A DNA stretch of 12,316 nt from an uncultured Lachnospiraceae bacterium (GTDB lineage Bacteria; Bacillota; Clostridia; Lachnospirales; Lachnospiraceae). Location of the stretch: positions 1 to 12,316 of the forward strand of contig CAJUOE010000330.1 in the NCBI GenBank assembly GCA_910587895.1, read 5' to 3'. Below the pieces are notes generated by a model. That model was not told the DNA's origin and did no database searches. It was given only the letters and a program-made list of their open reading frames with translations. Below are positions 1-5,795 of this stretch, piece by piece. The position numbers and the translations under genes are program-made. The stretch's first letter is position 1, and each line of letters starts with the position of its first letter.

Positions 1-1044
1 AGCCACCAGCTGACAAGGGCAGATAGGATAAAAATAGAGGCACTTCTTAAAGAGGGATTAAGCAAGGCAAAAATAGCGGCGCATCTGGGAGTACACCGCA
101 GCACTATATACAATGAGCTGAAAAGGGGAGAGTATGAACACCGTAATAGCGACTGGACGACAGAAATAAGATACAGCCCAGACATAGCGCAGGAAAAGGC
201 AGAGGAAAATTTAAAGGTAAGAGGCACACAGCTTAAAATAGGCAATGATATTGCATATGCAAATTACATAGAGGACAAGATAGTAAACGAGGATTACAGC
301 CCAGCAGCAGTGCTGGGGGAGCTTAAGGCGCAGGGAAGAGAGGGCGAATTTAATACTACCGTCTGCGTGGCTACCCTTTACAGCTACATAGATAAGGGCG
401 TTTTCCTTAAGCTGACTAATAAGGATTTGCCAGTAAAAAAGAATAAAAAGCGGGGCTATAAGAAAGTACGTAAGCAGCAGGCACGGGCAGCAGCAGGCGA
501 CAGCATAGAAAAGCGCCCAGAAGAGATAGACCAGCGGGAAGAGTTCGGACACTGGGAAATGGATAGCGTGATAGGGAAAAAGGGAGTATCTAAAAATACG
601 CTGCTGGTACTGACGGAAAGAAAGACACGGGACGAGATTATATTTAAGCTGCCAGACCATACGGACGAGGCGGTAGTAGCGGCGCTGGATAAATTAGAGC
701 GCAGATATGGTGCAGATATGTTTAAGCAGATATTTAAAACAATCACGGTAGACAATGGCAGCGAGTTTGCAGACGTGAACGGCTTAGAGCGTTCTGCACT
801 GGAAGAGGGGGAAAAGAGGACGCATTTATATTACTGCCACCCGTATAGTAGCTGGGAGCGTGGAACGAATGAGGTAACAAATAAAATGGTACGGCGAAAA
901 GTGCCAAAGGGTACAAACTTTGACGATAAGACCGACGAGGAAATAGAGCAAATAGAGAGCTGGATAAACGGATACCCACGCAGGATACATGGCTACCGTT
1001 CTGCTGGGGAGCTTTTCACAGAAGAGCTGGAAAAGCTGGCTTAA
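1..1044 (+). CDS. IS30-family transposase (5' end cut by window edge)
   Basis: This frame is open from the first base and gives 347 residues, so only the extreme N-terminus is missing; the first in-frame ATG (310) is internal. IS30 transposases are DDE recombinases that cut and join the ends of their own insertion sequence. Codons 21-43 form a helix-turn-helix (KIAAHLGVHRSTIYNEL) that would bind the terminal repeats. The catalytic triad is visible: D in HWEMDS (562-564), D in TVDNGSEF (751-753) and E in WERGTNE (871-873), followed by the usual basic tail with NGYPRRIHGYRSAGELF. The spacing and the RGTNE motif are typical of IS30. No frameshift or stop interrupts the visible part, so the element may be active. 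It has no functional link to the downstream genes. Family assignment is secure; the exact IS name cannot be given without a database. Confidence 0.93.
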   Translation, partial: SHQLTRADRIKIEALLKEGLSKAKIAAHLGVHRSTIYNELKRGEYEHRNSDWTTEIRYSPDIAQEKAEENLKVRGTQLKIGNDIAYANYIEDKIVNEDYSPAAVLGELKAQGREGEFNTTVCVATLYSYIDKGVFLKLTNKDLPVKKNKKRGYKKVRKQQARAAAGDSIEKRPEEIDQREEFGHWEMDSVIGKKGVSKNTLLVLTERKTRDEIIFKLPDHTDEAVVAALDKLERRYGADMFKQIFKTITVDNGSEFADVNGLERSALEEGEKRTHLYYCHPYSSWERGTNEVTNKMVRRKVPKGTNFDDKTDEEIEQIESWINGYPRRIHGYRSAGELFTEELEKLA

Positions 1045-1199
1045 TATCAGATACAGCGACTTTGAGAGGCTGGCAGCAGTGGCAGCCTTAAAGCTGCGCC
1101 TATTCCAGCAAAAGGGAGTTTACAAGGCGGGCGCACTCTGGTATAGTAAGGGTAGCATATCTGCTGCTTTTCATTCTGTATAGTTAAATTCTACAAAAT
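1..1199 (+). mobile_element. IS30-family insertion sequence, right part
   Basis: The transposase gene plus about 150 bases of 3' flank form the right part of an IS30-like element. The left end is outside the window, so the terminal inverted repeat and target duplication cannot be matched. The composition changes from GC-moderate to AT-rich at about 1185-1200, near the segment GTATAGTTAAATTCTACA, which is my best guess for the right terminal repeat. The end coordinate is therefore approximate. The element stops roughly 100 bases before the promoter of the HD-GYP gene. Confidence 0.6.
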
Positions 1200-1291
1200 A
1201 CCCACTATCAAATTAGTAATAATGCCGAAACTGAAAAAATGTTCAAAAAAAGGTTGAAATTTTTAAATGTACAAAAAGTACAAAATGGAAC

Positions 1292-1320
1292 TTGGAATTA
1301 ATGGAAATATAGTGTATAAT
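1292..1320 (+). promoter_or_regulatory. Sigma-A type promoter for the HD-GYP gene
   Basis: A -35 box TTGGAA (1292-1297) and a perfect -10 box TATAAT (1315-1320) are separated by exactly 17 bases, so transcription should start near 1327. A 15-bp dyad, TGTAC-AAAAA-GTACA (1268-1282), ends ten bases upstream of the -35 box and could be an activator or repressor site. Together with the IS tail this accounts for the gene-free stretch 1045-1392. Confidence 0.72.
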
Positions 1321-1392
1321 TAATATTCCGAGAAAGAGCAGGAAGGAACCTGAGAAACCATATGTTTGGAGAAGGGTACAGAGGTAAGACTT

Positions 1393-2484
1393 GTGGTTAA
1401 AAGAACTTTCGTGAGGACAAGGTCTTTGCAAGAAGGAATGAGAATTGACCAGGCGATCGTAGACCGGCGAGGAAGAATCCTGATTGCCCGGGGAGCGCCA
1501 CTGGATGGGTATTTGATAGATTCGCTGTTGAAACTGGGGATTAATGGCGTATACATTCGGGAAGGTGAGGAAGATCCCGAGGAAGAGAAAATATCACTTC
1601 TGGCCAAAAGCGTAATTGAGAAGGCCAGGGTGGAGGATCGTGCGAAGGTAAAGCTGACAGAAAGCGTGAAGAAACGTGTGGCAGAGGGCATCCAGTATCT
1701 TTACAATAACACGGATACGCAGGATTTTGCGGATGCCACCAATCAGATTACAGGCGAGTTGATGCGCGCGATTTCTGATAATGATGCGATTGCGGTTGAT
1801 ATCAGTACGTTGAAGATCAGCGATGAATATACATTCAAGCACAGCGTTGATGTTGCTACGATGGCAATGATCGTGGCAAGGCAGCATGGATTGAATGATA
1901 AGGAAGTGTATGAAATCGGCATTGCCGGACTGCTGCACGATCTGGGGAAATCGAAGATTCCCAACGAAGTGCTCAACAAGCCCGGAAGGCTGGATGATGA
2001 AGAATTTGCAATCATGAAACAGCATTCCGTATACGGCTATGAGATTTTAAAGGAGAAAGAAGGGTACTCTCCGGCTGTGCTGCTGGGGGTGCTCCAGCAT
2101 CATGAGAAGATGAACGGCATGGGATATCCCATGGGGGTTACCTCCGAAAAGATGCATTTGTTTGCCCGGATACTGTCTGTCGTGGATATCTATGATGCCC
2201 TCGTTACGGAGCGCTCCTATAAGAAGGCGTTTTCCCAGAGGGATGCGGTGGAAATGATAATGTCCATGACGCAGGAGCTGGATCTCGACGTCATGAAAAG
2301 TTTCCTTGAGAGTATGATTTTGTACCCGGTGGATACAATTGTACAGCTCAGTAACGGAGAAAAGGCGAAAGTCGTACAGAACAATCCCGGTTATATCCTC
2401 CGGCCGAAGGTGGTAGGAATTGAAACAGGCAAGATTTATGACCTTGGTAAGGATATGAGGTGCAATAACATTATTATTATGTAA
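1393..2484 (+). CDS. HD-GYP domain protein, putative cyclic-di-GMP phosphodiesterase
   Basis: HD-GYP proteins hydrolyse the second messenger cyclic di-GMP with a metal-bound HD site. From the GTG at 1393 the product has 363 residues. It has an N-terminal module of about 60 residues (LQEGMRIDQAIVDRRGRIL, like the N-terminal domain common before HD-GYP), a linker, and the HD-GYP domain from about 140 to 300: H150, HDLGK at 182-186, H211, HHE at 236-238 and GYP at 244-246. All expected metal ligands appear present. The GYP motif reads HHEKMNGMGYP instead of the common HHERxDGxGYP. The C-terminal 60 residues (DTIVQLSNGEKAKV) form the usual small beta tail. There is no membrane segment, so it is cytosolic. 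I chose GTG 1393 because AGAGG (1380-1384) lies eight bases upstream; TTG 1366 is an alternative nine codons longer but has no well-spaced ribosome site. It is monocistronic, with its own promoter and terminator. Activity is inferred. Confidence 0.9.
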   Translation: MVKRTFVRTRSLQEGMRIDQAIVDRRGRILIARGAPLDGYLIDSLLKLGINGVYIREGEEDPEEEKISLLAKSVIEKARVEDRAKVKLTESVKKRVAEGIQYLYNNTDTQDFADATNQITGELMRAISDNDAIAVDISTLKISDEYTFKHSVDVATMAMIVARQHGLNDKEVYEIGIAGLLHDLGKSKIPNEVLNKPGRLDDEEFAIMKQHSVYGYEILKEKEGYSPAVLLGVLQHHEKMNGMGYPMGVTSEKMHLFARILSVVDIYDALVTERSYKKAFSQRDAVEMIMSMTQELDLDVMKSFLESMILYPVDTIVQLSNGEKAKVVQNNPGYILRPKVVGIETGKIYDLGKDMRCNNIIIM

Positions 2485-2521
2485 TTTGCCACAGGAAAAG
2501 ATACATAGCCCAGACATGAAG

Positions 2522-2552
2522 GGCGCAGTCAGATGATCTGGCTGCGCCTTTT
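2522..2552 (+). terminator. Rho-independent terminator after the HD-GYP gene
   Basis: The arms GGCGCAGTCA (2522-2531) and TGGCTGCGCC (2539-2548) pair over ten bases with one G-T wobble around a seven-base loop, and TTTT follows. There is no T-run on the opposite side, so it looks one-directional even though the next gene converges on it. Confidence 0.85.
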
Positions 2553-2562
2553 GCGAATCTTA

Positions 2563-2928
2563 TTATGTTATCTTCACATGTTTCTTGATGGCTGCAAAAC
2601 TTTCTTTGCTGATGACGTGCTCAATCCGGCAGGCGTCCTCCAGGGCAGTATCCTCGTCTACGCCGAGGCTCATCAGCCATGAGGAGAGGAAATTATGACG
2701 CTCGTAAATCATGTCGGCGATTTCTTTTCCGGCCTCTGTCAGGGTAATGAATCCGGAATCCGAGACCACAATGTAACCTTTTGCACGCAGGTTTTTCATG
2801 GCCACGCTGACGCTTGATTTCTTAAAGCCGAGCTGGGCGGCGACGTCTATGGAGCGCACTACCGGAAGTTCCTGGCTTAATATCAGAATCGTTTCCAGAT
2901 AATTTTCAGCAGATTCAGTATTTTTCAT
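2563..2928 (-). CDS. Short DtxR/MntR-family metal-dependent repressor
   Basis: Members of this family bind DNA when loaded with Fe(II) or Mn(II) and repress metal uptake genes. The 121-residue product has the N-terminal winged helix (about 5-65: ENYLETILIL, recognition region GFKKSSVSVAMKNL, wing GFITLTEAG) and the dimerisation/metal domain (70-121: YERHNFL, then CRIEHVIS). It lacks the SH3-like third domain of DtxR (about 226 residues) and is shorter than MntR (about 142). By alignment by eye the metal ligands are mixed: C100-E103-H104 match the DtxR primary site, E12 and H78 match MntR E11 and H77, and N9 sits where DtxR has Met10 and MntR has Asp8. AGAGG (2937-2941) is eight bases before the ATG. 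It is divergent from feoA-feoB, with palindromic operators there, so iron control of that operon is the natural inference. Fe versus Mn specificity cannot be settled by eye. Confidence 0.88.
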   Translation of the reverse strand: MKNTESAENYLETILILSQELPVVRSIDVAAQLGFKKSSVSVAMKNLRAKGYIVVSDSGFITLTEAGKEIADMIYERHNFLSSWLMSLGVDEDTALEDACRIEHVISKESFAAIKKHVKIT

Positions 2929-2970
2929 CGTAGCATCCTCTTTATAAACAGATTATCAGTTGCTATCACC

Positions 2971-2999
2971 AGTATACTCAAAAAACCAGTAAATGGCAA
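2971..2999 (-). promoter_or_regulatory. Promoter of the DtxR-type regulator gene
   Basis: On the minus strand TTGCCA (2999-2994) and TATACT (2976-2971) are 17 bases apart, giving a start near 2964 and a leader of about 36 bases. The -10 box sits in AGTATACT (2971-2978), a short palindrome resembling the core of the feoA operator. That could allow autoregulation, but it is much weaker than the two operators near feoA. Confidence 0.6.
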
Positions 3000-3078
3000 A
3001 TGGTTTTGTGGAGCTGTGGTAAAATTCTGTAACAAACAGGCTGAACTGGTATAATGTTCCATTTTTTGTGAAAAGTTA

Positions 3079-3107
3079 TTGACATCTAATAAAAGTTAGT
3101 ATATACT
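3079..3107 (+). promoter_or_regulatory. feoA-feoB promoter
   Basis: A perfect -35 box TTGACA (3079-3084) and TATACT (3102-3107) are 17 bases apart, so this should be a strong promoter starting near 3114 with a leader of about 50 bases. The -10 box lies inside the palindromic operator, so a bound repressor would block RNA polymerase directly. Confidence 0.82.
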
Positions 3108-3111
3108 AACT
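3094..3111. promoter_or_regulatory. Palindromic operator 1 over the feoA -10 box
   Basis: AGTTAGTATATACTAACT is a perfect 18-bp inverted repeat. It covers the -10 box of the feo promoter and faces the gene for a DtxR-type repressor. The half-site GTTAG/CTAAC recalls the DtxR consensus half-site, but the halves are six bases apart, not one, so this is not a classical DtxR or Fur box. Binding by the neighbouring regulator is inferred. Confidence 0.75.
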
Positions 3112-3164
3112 AATGAAAATAAAAGATATGGCAAATAAAATTTTAGTATGAGAAGGAAGGAAAC

Positions 3165-3389
3165 ATGATGAAGACATTAAGAGAAATTCCCTGCGGAAAA
3201 ACCGCGAAAGTTGCAAAGCTTCATGGAGAGGGAGCAGTAAAACGCCGCATTATGGATATGGGAATTACGAAAGGCGTGGAAGTGTTTGTAAGGAAGACAG
3301 CGCCTCTCGGCGATCCCGTGGAAGTGACTGTGCGGGGATACGAGCTGTCCCTTCGAAAGGCGGATGCCGCTATGATAGAAGTTTTATGA
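3165..3389 (+). CDS. feoA: FeoA, ferrous iron transport accessory protein
   Basis: FeoA is a small cytosolic SH3-like protein that works with the FeoB membrane transporter, probably by contacting its GTPase region. The product has 74 residues, the normal family length. It shows the FeoA pattern: an opening strand with CGKTAKVAKL, KRRIMDMGI (26-34, equivalent to the common RRLxxMGx), PLGDPVEV (47-54) and the closing RGYELSLRKADA (57-68). AAGGAAGG (3153-3160) precedes tandem ATG codons at 3165 and 3168; either could be used. It is the first gene of the feo operon, directly behind promoter and operator 1. feoB follows after 82 bases that hold a second operator copy. Confidence 0.93.
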   Translation: MMKTLREIPCGKTAKVAKLHGEGAVKRRIMDMGITKGVEVFVRKTAPLGDPVEVTVRGYELSLRKADAAMIEVL

Positions 3390-3403
3390 TTTTTTTGCAC
3401 ATG

Positions 3404-3421
3404 AGTTAGTAGACACTAATT
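3404..3421. promoter_or_regulatory. Operator 2 between feoA and feoB
   Basis: AGTTAGTAGACACTAATT matches operator 1 at 15 of 18 positions and keeps the TTAGT/ACTAA arms. It is 51 bases upstream of the feoB start. I see no convincing -35/-10 pair around it (TTGCAC at 3395-3400 and TACAAT at 3421-3426 are 20 bases apart). It may act as a secondary or roadblock site instead of controlling a strong internal promoter. Confidence 0.65.
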
Positions 3422-3458
3422 ACAATTAGCGATAACAAACAAAAATGTCGAAAGACGG

Positions 3459-3464
3459 AAGGAG
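3459..3464 (+). promoter_or_regulatory. Ribosome binding site deciding the feoB start
   Basis: AAGGAG lies seven bases before ATG 3472 but only one base before ATG 3466, and inside the reading frame of ATG 3445, which itself has no ribosome site. This favours 3472, giving a protein that opens MSVKIALAGNPNSGKT. Confidence 0.75.
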
Positions 3465-3471
3465 TATGGAA

Positions 3472-5664
3472 ATGTCAGTTAAAATAGCATTGGCTGGAAA
3501 CCCAAACAGTGGGAAAACAACGTTATTCAATGCGCTCACCGGTTCCAATCAGTTTGTCGGAAACTGGCCGGGCGTTACCGTTGAGAAAAAAGAGGGAAAA
3601 TTAAAGGGATATCAGGATGTGACCGTTACGGACTTGCCGGGAATTTACTCCCTGTCACCTTACACGCCTGAGGAGGTGGTAGCGAGGAATTATCTGATAG
3701 AAGAGCGGCCGGACGCTGTTTTAAACATCGTTGATGGAACGAATTTGGAGCGGAACCTGTATCTTAGCACGCAATTGATGGAACTGGGCATTCCGGTTGT
3801 CCTGGCTGTCAATATGATGGATATTGTGTCGAAAAACGGGGATAAGATACAGATCAGAAAGCTGAGTGAGAAACTCGGCTGTCCGGTTGTGGAAATCTCT
3901 GCATTGAAAGGAAACGGAATCAGGGAGGCGGCAGAGAAAGCCGTAGCGTCAGCGCGGCAGAAAAAACCAGTAAAACGCGTACATGAATTTGCGCCGGAAG
4001 TGGAGAGCGTGCTGAATATCATTGAAGATAAAATTGCCTCTTACGTACCGGAGGAACAGAGGCGTTTCTTTGCAGTGAAGCTGTTGGAGAAAGATGATAA
4101 GGTTGCTGCTCATTTGAAACATATGCCGGATGTGACGGAACAAATCACTGCGATTGAAAAAGAGATGGACGACGATGCGCAGAGCATCATTACGAATGAA
4201 CGTTATTTGTATATTTCTGCCATCATCAGTGATTGCTGCACAAGACAGAAAAAAGGCCAGGCCAGTATTTCTGATAAGATTGACAGAATTGTGACCAATC
4301 GTTTCCTTGCGCTGCCCATTTTTGCAGCAGTCATGGCAATTGTCTATTATGTGTCGGTTACGACAGTCGGAGACTGGGCGACTTCTTTTGTAAATGACAG
4401 CGTTTTCGGCGAGGGATTCCACCTGTTTGGGATGGAGGGCATTCATGTCCCGGCGATTCCGGAACTCTTTTCCAGCGGATTGGAGGCGATTGGCTGTGCA
4501 TCCTGGCTGCAGGGACTGGTGGTAGATGGCATTGTTGCAGGTGTGGGCGCGGTGCTGGGGTTTGTGCCGCAGATGCTCGTGCTGTTCATCTTCCTGGCTT
4601 TCCTGGAAGGCTGCGGCTATATGGCGCGGGTGGCATTTATCATGGATCGCATTTTCCGTAAGTTCGGCCTGTCCGGAAAATCATTCATTCCGATGCTGAT
4701 CGGAACCGGATGCGGCGTCCCGGGCGTTATGGCCTCCCGGACAATTGAAAATGACAGGGATCGCAAGATGACGATTATGACAACCACTTTCATTCCCTGT
4801 GGCGCGAAACTGCCGATTATTGCCTTGATTGCAGGAGCGTTTTTCGGAAATGCATGGTGGGTGTCCTGGAGCGCATTTTTTGTGGGGATTGCGGCAATTA
4901 TCTGCTCTGGAATTATCTTGAAGAAAACACGCATGTTTGCGGGCGAGCCGGCGCCGTTTGTGATGGAGCTGCCATGTTACCATATGCCGGCCGCTGGGAA
5001 TGTGCTCAGGAGCATGTGGGAGCGTGGATGGTCTTTCATTAAAAAAGCCGGAACGATTATTCTTTTATCGACCATCTTCATATGGTTTACGACTTATTTC
5101 GGATGGGTAGACGGAAAGTTTCGTATGCTTGAGGATATGGAGATCGAGCACAGTATCCTGGCATCCATTGGAAATGTGTTTGCCTGGATATTCGCACCAC
5201 TCGGATGGGGAGACTGGAAATCGGCGGTGGCAGCCATCACGGGTCTTGTTGCGAAGGAAAACGTGGTTGGCACGTTCGGAATACTTTTTGGATTTGCGGA
5301 AGTGGCAGAGGATGGAGCCGAGATATGGGGAACGCTTTCTGCACACCTGACAGCGGCAGCCGCGTATTCTTTCCTGGTATTTAATCTGTTGTGCGCGCCC
5401 TGTTTCGCGGCAATGGGGGCAATTAAGCGCGAGATGAACAATACGAAATGGTTTCTGTTTGCGATTGGATACCAATGCGCCCTTGCCTGGGTGGTTGCCC
5501 TGTGCATTTACCAGATTGGAACGTGGATTACAACAGGCGTGTTCGGGCTGGGAACGATAGCGGCAATCCTTTTGATCATCGGCTTTGTTTACCTGCTGGT
5601 GCGTCCCTGTAAAGAGGGAAATACTCTGAATATAAAAGCCAGAGGACTGGCAGGGGCGAAATAG
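3472..5664 (+). CDS. feoB: FeoB, ferrous iron transporter with GTPase domain
   Basis: FeoB imports Fe(II) across the cytoplasmic membrane and carries its own G protein. From ATG 3472 the product has 730 residues (E. coli FeoB has 773). All G motifs are present: G1 GNPNSGKT (9-16), G2 T36 in GVTVE, G3 DLPG (54-57), G4 NMMD (114-117) and G5 SALKG (143-147). A helical GDP-release region follows to about 260, then the membrane part with the two Gate repeats. Conserved cysteines are C414 in GCGVPG, C443 in PCGAKLP, and C641/C644 in CAPC. The last membrane helix ends in a short basic tail; there is no FeoC-like fusion and no feoC gene nearby. It is transcribed with feoA and flanked upstream by operator 2, so iron repression through the divergent regulator is likely. 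No obvious terminator follows. ATG 3445 would add nine residues. Confidence 0.96.
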   Translation: MSVKIALAGNPNSGKTTLFNALTGSNQFVGNWPGVTVEKKEGKLKGYQDVTVTDLPGIYSLSPYTPEEVVARNYLIEERPDAVLNIVDGTNLERNLYLSTQLMELGIPVVLAVNMMDIVSKNGDKIQIRKLSEKLGCPVVEISALKGNGIREAAEKAVASARQKKPVKRVHEFAPEVESVLNIIEDKIASYVPEEQRRFFAVKLLEKDDKVAAHLKHMPDVTEQITAIEKEMDDDAQSIITNERYLYISAIISDCCTRQKKGQASISDKIDRIVTNRFLALPIFAAVMAIVYYVSVTTVGDWATSFVNDSVFGEGFHLFGMEGIHVPAIPELFSSGLEAIGCASWLQGLVVDGIVAGVGAVLGFVPQMLVLFIFLAFLEGCGYMARVAFIMDRIFRKFGLSGKSFIPMLIGTGCGVPGVMASRTIENDRDRKMTIMTTTFIPCGAKLPIIALIAGAFFGNAWWVSWSAFFVGIAAIICSGIILKKTRMFAGEPAPFVMELPCYHMPAAGNVLRSMWERGWSFIKKAGTIILLSTIFIWFTTYFGWVDGKFRMLEDMEIEHSILASIGNVFAWIFAPLGWGDWKSAVAAITGLVAKENVVGTFGILFGFAEVAEDGAEIWGTLSAHLTAAAAYSFLVFNLLCAPCFAAMGAIKREMNNTKWFLFAIGYQCALAWVVALCIYQIGTWITTGVFGLGTIAAILLIIGFVYLLVRPCKEGNTLNIKARGLAGAK

Positions 5665-5709
5665 GGTGAACACTGCATAAAATACAGAAAAATATATAGC
5701 ATAATCTGC

Positions 5710-5738
5710 TTGAAAACTTCCTTCCATTATATTAAAAT
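5710..5738 (+). promoter_or_regulatory. Probable promoter of the secreted glycosidase gene
   Basis: TTGAAA (5710-5715) and TAAAAT (5733-5738) are spaced by 17 bases, 58 bases before the start codon. A small hairpin AAGGA-TACA-TCCTT lies in the leader but has no T-run, so it is not a convincing terminator for feoB. Read-through from feoB therefore remains possible. Confidence 0.5.
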
Positions 5739-5795
5739 TCAGGATAAGGATACATCCTTGAAATAATAAAAATAACAGAAGGAAGGGAGAAGATT

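Noticed and set aside
989..1183. 64-residue plus-strand ORF overlapping the transposase end
   Set aside because: Its start lies inside the transposase in another frame and has no ribosome site. I kept only its downstream half as a low-interest observation.
1200..1365. Possible cyclic-di-GMP riboswitch before the HD-GYP gene
   Set aside because: The leader from about 1327 is too short, and I see no GEMM-type conserved core.
5590..5664. FeoC or a FeoB-associated Cys-rich protein at the end of feoB
   Set aside because: Only one membrane helix and a short tail with a single cysteine are present, as part of FeoB itself; no separate small gene follows.
5065..5727. 220-residue minus-strand ORF opposite feoB
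   Set aside because: It is antisense to the conserved FeoB membrane region and rich in Cys, His and Arg in the way of antisense translations, with no family resemblance.
5747..5760. Hairpin AAGGA-TACA-TCCTT as a feoB terminator
   Set aside because: The stem is only five pairs and no T-run follows, so it is unlikely to terminate transcription.
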